From positions 248,001-312,000 of the forward strand of contig CAJPNK010000001.1 of the NCBI GenBank assembly GCA_905372095.1: a DNA stretch of 64,000 nt, written 5' to 3'. This stretch comes from Candidatus Saccharimonadota bacterium (GTDB taxonomy: Bacteria; Patescibacteriota; Saccharimonadia; Saccharimonadales; Saccharimonadaceae). The number at the start of each line of letters is the position of its first letter. The stretch's first letter is position 1. Positions 16,933 through 26,552 of the stretch are shown here, one piece after another. The notes under the pieces are model-generated. The model had not been told where the DNA came from and made no database searches. It saw only the letters and a program-made list of their open reading frames with translations. The position numbers and the translations under genes were made by a program.

Positions 16933-17495
16933 GGCAGTACCTTCTTTGAATAGATTACAGTGTAATTTGCCTGAAATGTATTGTCGCCAATTTCGTGCGT
17001 AGCGTTTGATAGGCTAACACTGTCAAAAACTTTAACTTTATTGATAGACGTCTCCTGCAAGCTATTTTTAACTTCAATGGCTTGCGCGTACGAACTGACG
17101 TGGGTTTGAATTTGCACGGAAGCAGTTCCAAAAGTCGTCGGGTCGATTGATATGCCAGTGAGCGAGGCGCCGTTTGGCAACCTCCTAGCAATCGCATTTA
17201 GAATATCAGTATATGGCGCTTGAGTGTCAAGAATGTATTTTGCTACCCGCAGGTTAGAGCGATACTTTTCGGCATCGCTCTTGACCGAGCTGAAGGCTGA
17301 AGATTTACTTTGATTGTCATTTATGGTTTCTCTACTGGCAGACTGGTTGAATACTAGCATAAAATACGAGCTGATTAGTTCAACTACGATAATCACAACA
17401 ACTATCAGCGACATGACAACATAGCGCATCAAAATTGAGTTAGCCCGGGCAGCCTTAATTTGCTTGCGTTCTTCGGGTGAGAGTAGGTTGATCAT
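16929..17495 (-). CDS. pilN: Type IV pilus alignment protein PilN-like
   Basis: 188 residues starting MINLLSPEERKQIKAARANS, the conserved PilN N-terminus (INLLP-type motif) that docks into PilM. One membrane helix follows (YVVMSLIVVVIIVVELISSYFML), then a periplasm-side-like coiled coil and ferredoxin fold. It overlaps pilM by 4 bases and pilO by 4 bases, showing tight translational coupling. Confidence 0.9.
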   Translation of the reverse strand: MINLLSPEERKQIKAARANSILMRYVVMSLIVVVIIVVELISSYFMLVFNQSASRETINDNQSKSSAFSSVKSDAEKYRSNLRVAKYILDTQAPYTDILNAIARRLPNGASLTGISIDPTTFGTASVQIQTHVSSYAQAIEVKNSLQETSINKVKVFDSVSLSNATHEIGDNTFQANYTVIYSKKVLP

Positions 17496-18550
17496 TTTTT
17501 TACCTCCGATGGCCGTACGCTAGCCAGACCAGCGACGGTGATGTAGCGCGGACGAAACTGGCGGTGCGGTTTTTCAAGCGACCCGAAATCAAGATCTTGC
17601 CACGGGCTAGCGACGCGGGCCGGCAAAATGAAAGCGTTAGTAAAGTATTCGCCGATACCTGGCATGTTTGCGCCGCCGCCAACGATAAGAATTTGCTCGA
17701 TTTTTTTATCCTCCGAAATACGTTCGCTGTAGTAACGGATGACCTTCTTGGCTTCTCCGACGATACGACCGAGGCTTGGTTTGAGGGCGGCTTCAATTTT
17801 GTCATGATCATCGCTTTGCCCGAGGCCGTTGAGGACTTTATACTGGTGAGCTTTTTCTAGCGACACTTGCATTTTACTAGCGATATCTAGAGTGAAGTTA
17901 TTGCCGCCGACATTAGCCGAACCGGTAATGAGAATTGCTGAATCCTCCAGGACGGCAATATCGGTACTGGTGGCGCCGACGTCGATAACTAGCGTGGTGC
18001 GATTGCCTTCCTCGGTTTTAGTCAGGATGCGGGCGACCGCATTCATGCTCGGTTCAACGGCAACTGGACGCAGATCGACTTCCTTGGCAACTTGCGTAAC
18101 TGCATCAACCAGTGCGCGCGGTGCGGCCGAGACGACAACCATCAGGGTCTCTTTGGTGCGTTTAATAATTTCGTAGTCAGTGTATAACGAGTCTGACGGT
18201 ACCGGTATATAGCGTTCGACTTCTAGCTGGGCAGCGCTGGCAATATGCTTTTCTTCGCTCGCTGGCAGAGTAAAGGTGCGCGAATAAGTGCGGCTCGTTG
18301 GCAAGCCAATTACTACGTGGTTAGAAGGCAGAGAGCCGATAATGCGATCTCGAAACATATTGGCTATGTGCTCGCGCAGATACTCGTGGTCGTCGGTGTC
18401 GAGCGCCTCCTGTGTCTTAACCGGGTCAAGATCGACTGAGCCGTAGCCGCGAACGTCAGCGTGTTTCTGGTTGATGGCCATGACTTTAACACCAGTATAA
18501 TTGATGTCGAGCCCGATGATCGGTTTGTCTTTGAAAAATAGTTTTACCAT
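17492..18550 (-). CDS. pilM: Type IV pilus actin-like ATPase PilM
   Basis: A 352-residue actin-fold protein: phosphate 1 motif IGLDINYTGVKVMAI, phosphate 2 TLVIDVGATSTDIAVL, adenosine motif ILIVGGGANMPGIGEYF. It sits in the cytoplasm and binds the PilN N-terminus to couple the assembly platform to the motor. It is preceded on the - strand by a TATACT box and an AAAGGG ribosome site in the 35-base gap after pilC, so an internal promoter is possible. Confidence 0.93.
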   Translation of the reverse strand: MVKLFFKDKPIIGLDINYTGVKVMAINQKHADVRGYGSVDLDPVKTQEALDTDDHEYLREHIANMFRDRIIGSLPSNHVVIGLPTSRTYSRTFTLPASEEKHIASAAQLEVERYIPVPSDSLYTDYEIIKRTKETLMVVVSAAPRALVDAVTQVAKEVDLRPVAVEPSMNAVARILTKTEEGNRTTLVIDVGATSTDIAVLEDSAILITGSANVGGNNFTLDIASKMQVSLEKAHQYKVLNGLGQSDDHDKIEAALKPSLGRIVGEAKKVIRYYSERISEDKKIEQILIVGGGANMPGIGEYFTNAFILPARVASPWQDLDFGSLEKPHRQFRPRYITVAGLASVRPSEVKK

Positions 18551-18585
18551 GGATGCCCTTTTCTATATACAGTATAGCATAAGTT

Positions 18586-19812
18586 TTATTGTTTAATACT
18601 CGTTGATAAGCCAGCAATTGGCATCATAACGCTAGCGGCAATCAGCCCCACCATGCCGCCCATCAACACGATCATTACCGGTTCAATAATTGAGCCGATA
18701 CTGTCGATGGCGACATCAACTTCTTCTTCGTAAAAGTCGGCTACTTTGACTAGTACGACGTCGGTTTGGCCAGTTTCTTCGCCGACAGCTAGCATCTGCG
18801 AGACGATTGGCGGGAATAATCCAGTTTTTTCGATGATTGTTGATAAGTTTTTGCCGTTTTCGACTTCCTTGGCAGCTTTCAGCAGAGCTTCCTCGTAAAC
18901 AACATTGCCGACTGAATGCGAAGTGACTTCAAGCGATTCTAGAACAGCCGCGCCAGACCCCATGAGCGCCGAAAACGTACGAGCAAAGCGGGCGACAGCC
19001 ACTTTTTGAATAATGCCGTTAATCGCTGGTATTTTGAGTACAAAACGGTGAAAAGTATGCTTGCCAGCGGTAGTATTGAGCCAGCGCCGCAAGAAATAGA
19101 TAGCAGCAATTAATACCGGTATTAGCAAGTACCCTTTGGTCGTCAAAAAACCGCTAATTGAGAGCATGACCTGAGTTAAGGCTGGCAGCTCGGCATCTTC
19201 GCCGCCAAAACCTTTAATCATTTCGCCGATTTGCGGGATGACAAACACCATTAAAACCAAAAAGGCCATAATAGTAATAACCAGCAAAACTAACGGATAA
19301 GTCATCGCTCCTTTAATTTTTTTGCGGATGCCAGCGCTTTTTTCTTGCTGAATAGCTAGGCGCCTAAGGATATCGTCGAGAATACCGCCAGCTTCGCCAG
19401 CGCGCACCATATTGACATAAACATCGTTAAAAGTAGCTGGATGTTTGCCCAGGGCATCGGCTAGCTGCATACCAGATTGAACATCCTTAATGATATCGCC
19501 AAGGACTGCTTTGAGGGCTGGACTATCGGTGTGATCATGCTGCGAAGAAAGTGCTCGCAGCAACGGCACGCCAGCGCTAACCATGGCGCTCATCTGGCGG
19601 GTGAACATCACGATGTCGTCGGTTTTAACTTTTTTCTTGCCGCCGCCAAAACTAATACTGGCTAGTCCTTTCTTTTCAAGCGAGTCAATACTGAGAGGTG
19701 ACAAACCTTGCTTGGTTAGGGCGGATAAAACTCCAGGCCGATCGCTAGCCTCAATTTTGCCTTGGACAACATCGCCGGATTTGTTGGTCGCAACATAGGA
19801 AAAGGACGGCAT
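18586..19812 (-). CDS. pilC: Type IV pilus inner-membrane platform protein PilC
   Basis: A 408-residue T2SF/PilC protein: N-terminal MPSFSYVATNKSGDVVQGKI, two cytoplasmic GspF helical domains (FTRQMSAMVSAGVPLLRAL and FARTFSALMGSGAAVLESL), and three membrane helices including the C-terminal SIIEPVMIVLMGGMVGLIAA. It forms the rotating platform between the PilB motor and the pilin. It starts at the base next to the pilB stop codon. Confidence 0.95.
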   Translation of the reverse strand: MPSFSYVATNKSGDVVQGKIEASDRPGVLSALTKQGLSPLSIDSLEKKGLASISFGGGKKKVKTDDIVMFTRQMSAMVSAGVPLLRALSSQHDHTDSPALKAVLGDIIKDVQSGMQLADALGKHPATFNDVYVNMVRAGEAGGILDDILRRLAIQQEKSAGIRKKIKGAMTYPLVLLVITIMAFLVLMVFVIPQIGEMIKGFGGEDAELPALTQVMLSISGFLTTKGYLLIPVLIAAIYFLRRWLNTTAGKHTFHRFVLKIPAINGIIQKVAVARFARTFSALMGSGAAVLESLEVTSHSVGNVVYEEALLKAAKEVENGKNLSTIIEKTGLFPPIVSQMLAVGEETGQTDVVLVKVADFYEEEVDVAIDSIGSIIEPVMIVLMGGMVGLIAASVMMPIAGLSTSIKQ

Positions 19813-21597
19813 CTATGATTCCCTCGTAACACGCAACACCTCGTCGAGCGTAGTGTTGCCGCGTAATGTTTTAACTAATCCATCAGATTGCATTGTAATC
19901 ATTCCCTCCTTGATTGCTTGATCTTGAATCTGGTTGCTAGTGGCGTCGGAAGTTATCATTTTTTGAATTTCGCGCGACATGCCCAACACTTCGTAAATAC
20001 CGACGCGCCCCTTGAAGCCGACGTGTCCGCACTCGTCGCAGCCGCCTGGGTGCGCTCGCCAGAGGGTGCGAATAGTAGTCTCGTCGGTGCCAGCTGGTGT
20101 GTCGCCGCCGACTTTTTGCTCGATGGCTTGTAATTCTAGATCATGAATATGTGCAAACGTTTGGTCTGGACGCAGATTGAATAGCGAGACTATTTCGTTG
20201 ATTTCGTCTGGCGTCGGTACGTATTGTTCGCGGCAGTTCATGCACAGTCGTCGTACTAAGCGCTGACCGACGACCGCCTTGACTGTTGAAGCGATCAAAA
20301 ATGGTTCAATTCCCATATCTAATAAGCGTGGCAAACAAGTAGCGGCGTTATTAGTGTGCAGCGTCGAAAATACCAAGTGCCCAGTCAATGCCGCCTGCAC
20401 GCCTAGGTTGGCTGTCTCGCCGTCGCGAATCTCGCCGACCATGATGATGTTCGGATCTTGGCGCAGCAGTGCTCGCAACCCCGAGGCGAAAGTCATACCA
20501 GCTTTGGCGTTGGTTTGGGTTTGGTTGACGCCGGGGATTTTGTATTCGACTGGATCCTCAATAGTCGAGATATTAACTTCCGGCGTGTTTAGCATAGATA
20601 GCACTGAAAATAAGGAAGTAGACTTGCCGCTACCAGTTGGTCCGGTTACTAGAATCATGCCGTTTGGTTCGGCAATAGCGTTATTTATGATGGCTAGCGA
20701 TCTGCCCCAATAACCAAGCTGCTGTAGCGTAATTGCTTGGTTGGATTCGTCGAGAATTCGCATGACAACTTTCTCGCCGTCGGTAATTGGCAGAGTGCTA
20801 ACGCGCAAGGCGTATTGTTTGCCAGCGACTTTAATTTTGAAGCGGCCGTCTTGCGGCACGCGACGCTCGTCGATTTTTAGATTAGATAAAATTTTGATAC
20901 GGCTAACCAATGCATTAAGGACGTTGCGCGGTAATTGGTTGACTTCTTTAAGTACGCCATCGATGCGGTAGCGTACTTGCACGAAATTCTCACGCGGCTC
21001 GATGTGAATATCTGAGGCCTGAGAACGGATAGCATATTCTAACAGCAAATTAACGGTTTGGGCGATTGGCGAATCCTCGGCAACATCAGCTTCGGAGACT
21101 TTCTGATCCGAGCCGTCATCTTCGCGCTGCACGTCAATGACTTCATTGAGCTCTTGATTGACATCGCCGCGATAATTTTCTAAACATTGCAAGATATTAG
21201 AATGCGGTGCGATATAAATTTTAGTATTGCTGCCGATCTCTTTCTCGATAAAATTAGTAGCCAGCACATCATCTGGATCATCCATCGCCAAGTGCATGGT
21301 ACCGTCTTCGTCGATTTGAAAAATCACTGCATTGTATTGGCGGGCGATACGCTCTGGGATGCGGTTCAGTACCTCGCTCGGAATATTACGTGGATCGACC
21401 TCAATGTAAGGTATATCGGCGTATTGCGCGAAAAGCTTTGTCAAGTCGGTTTCAGATACAAGCTTTGAATCTAATACAATATCTTGCAGCGGCCGCGAAG
21501 AACGCTCCGCCTCTTCCATTAGCGGTTTGAGAGTTTCTTCGGTCGCAATATTATTACGCGTCAGAATCTTGACCAGAGTATTATTTAGGATCCTCAT
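19813..21597 (-). CDS. pilB: Type IV pilus assembly ATPase PilB (GspE family)
   Basis: 594 residues with the N-terminal MshEN-like domain, Walker A GPTGSGKST (about residues 318-326), Asp box EDPVEYKIPGVNQTQ, Walker B-like IIMVGEIRDGETA, His box AALTGHLVFSTLHTN, and a zinc-binding tetracysteine (CMNC near residue 456 and CDEC near 522). It powers pilus extension. No retraction ATPase PilT and no prepilin peptidase are seen in the window. First gene of the - strand pilus cluster. Confidence 0.96.
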   Translation of the reverse strand: MRILNNTLVKILTRNNIATEETLKPLMEEAERSSRPLQDIVLDSKLVSETDLTKLFAQYADIPYIEVDPRNIPSEVLNRIPERIARQYNAVIFQIDEDGTMHLAMDDPDDVLATNFIEKEIGSNTKIYIAPHSNILQCLENYRGDVNQELNEVIDVQREDDGSDQKVSEADVAEDSPIAQTVNLLLEYAIRSQASDIHIEPRENFVQVRYRIDGVLKEVNQLPRNVLNALVSRIKILSNLKIDERRVPQDGRFKIKVAGKQYALRVSTLPITDGEKVVMRILDESNQAITLQQLGYWGRSLAIINNAIAEPNGMILVTGPTGSGKSTSLFSVLSMLNTPEVNISTIEDPVEYKIPGVNQTQTNAKAGMTFASGLRALLRQDPNIIMVGEIRDGETANLGVQAALTGHLVFSTLHTNNAATCLPRLLDMGIEPFLIASTVKAVVGQRLVRRLCMNCREQYVPTPDEINEIVSLFNLRPDQTFAHIHDLELQAIEQKVGGDTPAGTDETTIRTLWRAHPGGCDECGHVGFKGRVGIYEVLGMSREIQKMITSDATSNQIQDQAIKEGMITMQSDGLVKTLRGNTTLDEVLRVTRES

Positions 21598-21654
21598 AAT
21601 TCTTATGCTAATTGTAGCGCATTTTATTTAGAAAAGCTATCAATGCAGCGCAGA

Positions 21655-21684
21655 TTGGTAAAGGATGGTCAAATCGAGTATAAT
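21655..21684 (+). promoter_or_regulatory. aspS promoter
   Basis: TTGGTA (21655-21660), 18-base spacer, TATAAT (21679-21684), then 9 bases to the aspS ATG at 21694. An upstream ATG at 21643 lies before this promoter and is not used here. Confidence 0.65.
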
Positions 21685-21693
21685 AACAGAGAT

Positions 21694-23469
21694 ATGAAGC
21701 GAACTTTTAATATACAGGCGGCGCAACTTGCCGGCGAAAAAATTTCAGTTAGCGGCTGGGTACACTCGCGCCGCGATCACGGCGGGCTAATTTTTGTTGA
21801 TCTACGCGACCACACCGGTTTGTTGCAGCTAGTTTTTAATTCTGATAATCCAGAAGCATTTTCGCTTGCTGATGAGTTGCGCGACGAATTTGTCATTCGC
21901 GCCGAAGGCATGGTGCGCGAACGCGCGGCTGGACTAAAGAATGATAAAATTCCGACTGGCGCAGTTGAATTGGTGGTCGAGAGGTTGACGTTACTTAATC
22001 GCGCCGAGACCTTGCCAATCCAGCCCTTTGCCGAGGAAAACCAAGCGGGCGAGGACTTGCGTTTTAAGTATCGTTACCTCGACCTGCGTCGCCCGAAGAT
22101 GCAACAGATGCTGAAAAAACGTGCCGAAATGTACCGACGGATGCATCAGTACATGGACGACCGCGACTTCATCGAGATTCAGACGCCAATTTTGGCAAAT
22201 TCTAGCCCTGAAGGTGCACGCGATTTTCTGATCCCCAGTCGTCTGCAAGAGGGCAAGTTTTACGCTCTGCCGCAAGCACCGCAGCAGTTCAAACAGCTGC
22301 TGATGGTTGGCGGCGTGCCGCGGTATTATCAGTTGGCAGCCTGCTTTCGCGACGAAGATCCGCGGGCTGATCGACTGTATGGCGAGTTTTATCAGCTGGA
22401 CTTGGAGATGAGCTTCGTTGAGGATGGCGAGGAAGTTCGCCAGGAAGTCGAGCCGTTGATGTGTCAGCTAGCGACCGATTTCGCCGGCAAGAAGTTGTTG
22501 GATCTGAGCGATCTGCCAGTGGGCGATGGCCAGTCAATTCCGCGCATTTCTTACCGCGACGCCATGGAGATGTATGGCTCGGACAAACCAGACCTACGTT
22601 TTGGCATGGAGCTGATTGAGCTGACTGATATATTTGCCAACACCGAATTTGGCGTGTTTAAAAATGCTGAGTGTATCAAGGCGATTTGTGTCAAAAATGG
22701 CGCCAGCCTCAGCCGCAAGCAAATCGACCAATTCACCGACATTGCCAAAAGTGAGGGCGCGGGCGGTTTAGCGTACATCACCTACCAAGACGGCGAAGCG
22801 AAATCACCAATTGCCAAGTTCTTGAGCGAAACAGAGCTAGCTTCAATCCAGCAAAAAACTGGCGCAGTTGATGGCGACGCAGTCTTTTTCGGCGCTGACG
22901 CTCGCCCAGTCGTCAACGCCGTTCTCGGTCGTCTGCGAAATGAATTTGCCGCCCACTTCAGCCTCAAAGATCCAAACCTGGTGGCCTTGGCTTGGATTAT
23001 CGATTTTCCATTCTATGAATGGGACGACCACGGCAAGAAGTTTGACTTTGGCCACAATCCATTCGGTATGCCAAAGGGCGGCCTACAAGCGCTGGAATCG
23101 GCGAACACCGATGCTGAAAAACTAGCCATCGTGGCTGACCAATTCGACATGGTGATGAACGGCTACGAAATTTGCTCCGGCGGCGTGCGCAATCACAACC
23201 CGGCGGTGCTGTACAAAGTGTTTGAACTGCTCGGTTTTAGCGAAAGCTACGTCGAGGAAAAGTTTGGCGCTATGCTCAATGCCTTCAAATACGGCGCACC
23301 GCCGCACGCTGGCTGTGCCTTTGGTGTCGACCGCATCCTCATGGAGCTCATTGACGAAACCAATGTTCGCGAGACCTTAGCCTTTCCAAAGAACGGTTCG
23401 GGCGTTGACGTGATGATGGATTCGCCGTCAACGGTTGACCCAGTGCAGCTAAAGGAATTGGGGTTATGA
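21694..23469 (+). CDS. aspS: Aspartyl-tRNA synthetase (bacterial type)
   Basis: 591 residues: N-terminal OB anticodon domain (SGWVHSRRDHGGLIFVDLRD), class II core with motif 2 FRDEDPRADR (about residues 219-228) and motif 3 AFGVDRILMEL. The bacterial GAD insertion lies between. It charges tRNA-Asp, and possibly tRNA-Asn in organisms lacking AsnRS. The start at 21694 gives the canonical MKRTF...AGEKISVSGWVHSRR beginning and agrees with the promoter position. The NUDIX gene overlaps its stop by 4 bases. Confidence 0.97.
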   Translation: MKRTFNIQAAQLAGEKISVSGWVHSRRDHGGLIFVDLRDHTGLLQLVFNSDNPEAFSLADELRDEFVIRAEGMVRERAAGLKNDKIPTGAVELVVERLTLLNRAETLPIQPFAEENQAGEDLRFKYRYLDLRRPKMQQMLKKRAEMYRRMHQYMDDRDFIEIQTPILANSSPEGARDFLIPSRLQEGKFYALPQAPQQFKQLLMVGGVPRYYQLAACFRDEDPRADRLYGEFYQLDLEMSFVEDGEEVRQEVEPLMCQLATDFAGKKLLDLSDLPVGDGQSIPRISYRDAMEMYGSDKPDLRFGMELIELTDIFANTEFGVFKNAECIKAICVKNGASLSRKQIDQFTDIAKSEGAGGLAYITYQDGEAKSPIAKFLSETELASIQQKTGAVDGDAVFFGADARPVVNAVLGRLRNEFAAHFSLKDPNLVALAWIIDFPFYEWDDHGKKFDFGHNPFGMPKGGLQALESANTDAEKLAIVADQFDMVMNGYEICSGGVRNHNPAVLYKVFELLGFSESYVEEKFGAMLNAFKYGAPPHAGCAFGVDRILMELIDETNVRETLAFPKNGSGVDVMMDSPSTVDPVQLKELGL

Positions 23470-23894
23470 GCGCAATGTATGATCGACACGAAGTTAGCGT
23501 AAAAGTGGCGTTGTATAGCGAGGATAGTAAACAAGTATTGCTGATGTATCACCTAAGCAGCGATGGTTTTGGCTTGCCGGGCGGGCATATTGATGCTGGC
23601 GAAACGCCTGACGCGGCACTAGAGCGAGAGCTGCGCGAGGAATTAGGCATCACAATTGATGCGACGCCAGCCGATTTCTATGTCCGCAACCCTTATGACG
23701 ACAATATTAAGGATCATAAAATTATCCTCGGCTATACGGCGACGGCAAAAAAGGGTATGACTTTGCCAAATAGTGCATGTGATGGCAGCGAAGGAGATAT
23801 CGTCTGGCTGACGCGCGCAGAAGTTGAAACTACCGATAAACTTTCGCCGGGCTATCGGGATTTTGTGCTGAAATGGTGGCCGCAAGAAGCGTAA
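23466..23894 (+). CDS. NUDIX hydrolase
   Basis: 142 residues with the NUDIX box GGHIDAGETPDAALERELRE followed by ELGI (consensus GX5EX7REUXEEXGU). The family hydrolyses nucleoside diphosphates linked to another group, such as oxidised dNTPs or sugar nucleotides. The substrate cannot be told from sequence. The ATG overlaps the aspS stop (ATGA), so it is translationally coupled. Confidence 0.92.
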   Translation: MSAMYDRHEVSVKVALYSEDSKQVLLMYHLSSDGFGLPGGHIDAGETPDAALERELREELGITIDATPADFYVRNPYDDNIKDHKIILGYTATAKKGMTLPNSACDGSEGDIVWLTRAEVETTDKLSPGYRDFVLKWWPQEA

Positions 23895-23918
23895 TGTTTT
23901 AGGAGGTACAAGCAGGCT

Positions 23919-25268
23919 ATGAAATCAATTCCCAAACGAACGCTAAAATTCATTGACTCATGGCTAACGCTGCGCAGCCAATGGGCGCGCTGGCCGGGAT
24001 TTACGGTGGCGATAGCCAAAGACGGCGAGGTGGTTTTTAATAAAGCCTATGGTCTATCAAATATAGAAAATAATGAGAAATTAACAACCAACCATCTCTT
24101 TCACGTTGCTTCGCAATCGAAAACATTTACTGCCACGGCCGTGATGCAGCTGCAGGAGCGCGGCAAGTTGCGCATTGATGATTTAGTTACGACACATCTG
24201 CCATGGTTGGCACAGCATAGCGACCAGCGTTGGCGCGATATAACATTGCGTCAATTGTTGAGCCACTCAGCAGGCGTGATTCGCGACGGCCAGGCGTCAG
24301 GTTTTTGGCAATTCCAAGGAGATTTTCCAGATAAAGACGAATTCAAGAAGCAAATCATGCAATCACAGCTAGTGTTCGAGCCAAATTCCGAATTCAAGTA
24401 TTCCAATTTTGGTTTTGGCCTGCTGGGTTTGGTGATTGAACGAGCCAGCGGTAAGCCGTACGCTGATTTTGTGGCGGAAAACATCATCACGCCGCTCGGC
24501 TTAATCCAAACCACCACGGAATATTCGCCGGAACTTCGTATGGCTACTGGCTACAGTAGGTTTGATTTGCAGCAGCAGCGTCGACCGTTTCAACACATCA
24601 CAACTGGCGTATTGCAGCCGGCCACGGGATTTTGCTCAACTGCGCATGACTTGGTGAAATTATTTGCCGCCCTGCAAGTCGGCTCAGGCAAACTATTGAG
24701 CGACACTTCTAAAAGGGAAATCCAGCGCCCATCGTGGCAAGTTGCGGATGAAGCAAACGCAGGAAGTTACGGATTGGGCATCGATGCCGTAAAAGCCAAA
24801 GACGGTAAGCGGCTCGTCGGTCATAGCGGCGGTTATCCAGGATTTGTCGGCCGCACCTGGTCGCGGATAGACGACGGAATAACTGTTTCGGTGTTGGCGA
24901 ACGCGTATGATACAGCGCCAGGAATAGTTGCAAATTCGATATTAGGAATTATTGATCAATTTGGTGATACTTCTGATAAAAACCGTCGAAAGTTTGAAGC
25001 GCGGTTCGTTAACGATTACGGCGTATACGAAGTCGTTGATACAGAAAAAGGATTGAGGGGTTTATGGTCTAATGATTGGCAACCATTCAATATGGCTGAA
25101 GAACTGGAAATAGTCGATGACGCCACCTTAAAAATTGCGAAAGGTAATCATTTTAGCTATTTTGGCGAACTGATGAAATATGAGTTTGACGCTAAAAATA
25201 AGCCTTCCGCCATGTATCGCAGCGGCGCTAAGAATTATATTAGTTTAGATGGTGATATAAAAGTATGA
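23919..25268 (+). CDS. Serine hydrolase of the class C beta-lactamase family
   Basis: 449 residues with the SxxK nucleophile motif in ASQSKTFTA, YxN in FKYSNFGFG, and the third motif as HSGG in GHSGGYPGFVG. A C-terminal lipocalin-like extension lies after residue 350. There is no signal peptide, so it is probably cytoplasmic. Relatives act on D-Ala peptides or esters, and few are true resistance enzymes. Ribosome site AGGAGG. Followed closely by CYTH and HD genes, probably one operon. Confidence 0.88.
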   Translation: MKSIPKRTLKFIDSWLTLRSQWARWPGFTVAIAKDGEVVFNKAYGLSNIENNEKLTTNHLFHVASQSKTFTATAVMQLQERGKLRIDDLVTTHLPWLAQHSDQRWRDITLRQLLSHSAGVIRDGQASGFWQFQGDFPDKDEFKKQIMQSQLVFEPNSEFKYSNFGFGLLGLVIERASGKPYADFVAENIITPLGLIQTTTEYSPELRMATGYSRFDLQQQRRPFQHITTGVLQPATGFCSTAHDLVKLFAALQVGSGKLLSDTSKREIQRPSWQVADEANAGSYGLGIDAVKAKDGKRLVGHSGGYPGFVGRTWSRIDDGITVSVLANAYDTAPGIVANSILGIIDQFGDTSDKNRRKFEARFVNDYGVYEVVDTEKGLRGLWSNDWQPFNMAEELEIVDDATLKIAKGNHFSYFGELMKYEFDAKNKPSAMYRSGAKNYISLDGDIKV

Positions 25269-25277
25269 AAGGATTTC

Positions 25278-25817
25278 ATGTCAAACATAGAATACGAAGC
25301 AAAAATATATGATGTCGATCCCGCCGATATCACAGAAAAGTTGACAAATCTCGGCGCTGAGGAAGTCGGTAATTACAATTTTTGCCGTTACGTATTTGAT
25401 ACGATGCCAGCGGTGCCAGATCGCTGGGTTCGGTTGCGCTCTGATGGGAAACAGGCGACTTTGACCGTCAAAGAAATAACCGCTGCCACCATTGACGGTA
25501 CTCACGAGTGGGAAGTTGAAGTGTCTGATATGGAAACGACACTGGAAATATTAGCAAAAATTGGCATCAAACCGCGCGGTTATCAAGAAAACAAACGCCA
25601 AGAATACGACCTCGACGGCGTTCAGGTTGTCATCGACCGCTGGCCGAAGTTAAAGCCATATGTCGAAATAGAAGCGAACAGCGTAGTGGAAGTGGTAAAA
25701 ACGGCAGCGCTGCTTGGCTTTGCTGAGAGCGATTTGATAACGAAAAGCACTTCTGATTTATACCAGAATATCGGTATAGACATCGAGAAGCTTGCGGAAT
25801 TAAAATTTGATAAATAG
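25278..25817 (+). CDS. CYTH-domain protein (class IV adenylyl cyclase / thiamine triphosphatase fold)
   Basis: 179 residues beginning MSNIEYEAKIYDVDP, carrying the ExExK-like signature of the CYTH tunnel fold. Later charged strands follow (RWVRLRSDGKQATLTVKE, EVEVSDMETTLEIL, RQEYDLDGVQVVIDRWP). CYTH enzymes bind triphosphates with metal ions. The RQEY/DRWP pattern is typical of bacterial CyaB-like proteins. It is 10 bases after the serine hydrolase. Confidence 0.85.
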   Translation: MSNIEYEAKIYDVDPADITEKLTNLGAEEVGNYNFCRYVFDTMPAVPDRWVRLRSDGKQATLTVKEITAATIDGTHEWEVEVSDMETTLEILAKIGIKPRGYQENKRQEYDLDGVQVVIDRWPKLKPYVEIEANSVVEVVKTAALLGFAESDLITKSTSDLYQNIGIDIEKLAELKFDK

Positions 25818-25838
25818 ACTAGTCTGCGAAATAAGTAT

Positions 25839-26459
25839 ATGATTAAAACGAAACTACCAACCGAAGCTCAAATCAAAAACTTGCACAAAAAATACGCCAA
25901 AACTGATGCTGATTTTACGTTGATTTATACTCATTGCCAGGTGGTTGACGCGATTGCGGCGCAGCTTTTAGACGCTAAGCCAAACTCGCAGATTGACCGT
26001 GATCTGCTGCATGTTGCCTGTATGCTTCATGATATCGGCGCGTATGATGTTCTGGAAAACGGCAAATTTGTCGACGGCGTTCGCCACGGCGTGATTGGCG
26101 AGCAGATTCTGCGAAATGAAGGCTTTCCTGAACAAATTTGGCGGTTTGCTTCGCACCATACTGGCGTAGGCTTGACCAAGCAGGATGTAATTAACCAAAA
26201 CTTGTCCATTCCGCCAGCCGACTATACCGCTAACACGCCCGAGGAGCGGCTGCTAATGTACGCCGACAAATTTCATTCCAAAAGCAAACCGCCCAAAGAG
26301 CCGCCATATTTTTGCACGTTTGAATGGTATTATAATCTGGTGCAAAAATTTGGCAGCGACAAACAAGCCAAATTTCAGGCGCTAGCAGATGAATTTGGTA
26401 AGCCGAATATTGCGCTTGTCGCTGGTAAGTTTGGTTTTAGCATTAAAGATGTAAATTAG
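25839..26459 (+). CDS. HD-domain metal-dependent phosphohydrolase
   Basis: 206 residues with the HD signature: H in YTHCQVVDAIA, HD in ACMLHDIGAYD, and further metal-binding histidines in RHGVIGEQIL and FASHHTGVGL. It is likely a cytoplasmic nucleotide or phosphate-ester hydrolase of unknown substrate. It is 21 bases after the CYTH gene, consistent with co-transcription. Confidence 0.85.
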   Translation: MIKTKLPTEAQIKNLHKKYAKTDADFTLIYTHCQVVDAIAAQLLDAKPNSQIDRDLLHVACMLHDIGAYDVLENGKFVDGVRHGVIGEQILRNEGFPEQIWRFASHHTGVGLTKQDVINQNLSIPPADYTANTPEERLLMYADKFHSKSKPPKEPPYFCTFEWYYNLVQKFGSDKQAKFQALADEFGKPNIALVAGKFGFSIKDVN

Positions 26460-26515
26460 CGTCAGGCTGGTGCAGGTGACTTGCAGGTTATAAATTAGCA
26501 GCCTAACACGTAGAC

Positions 26516-26544
26516 TTGACCGTCTGGGAATATTTCGCCATAAT
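26516..26544 (+). promoter_or_regulatory. Promoter of the exported-protein pair
   Basis: TTGACC (26516-26521), 17-base spacer, CATAAT (26539-26544), then 8 bases to the ATG at 26553 with no ribosome site. Confidence 0.7.
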
Positions 26545-26552
26545 AATACGTA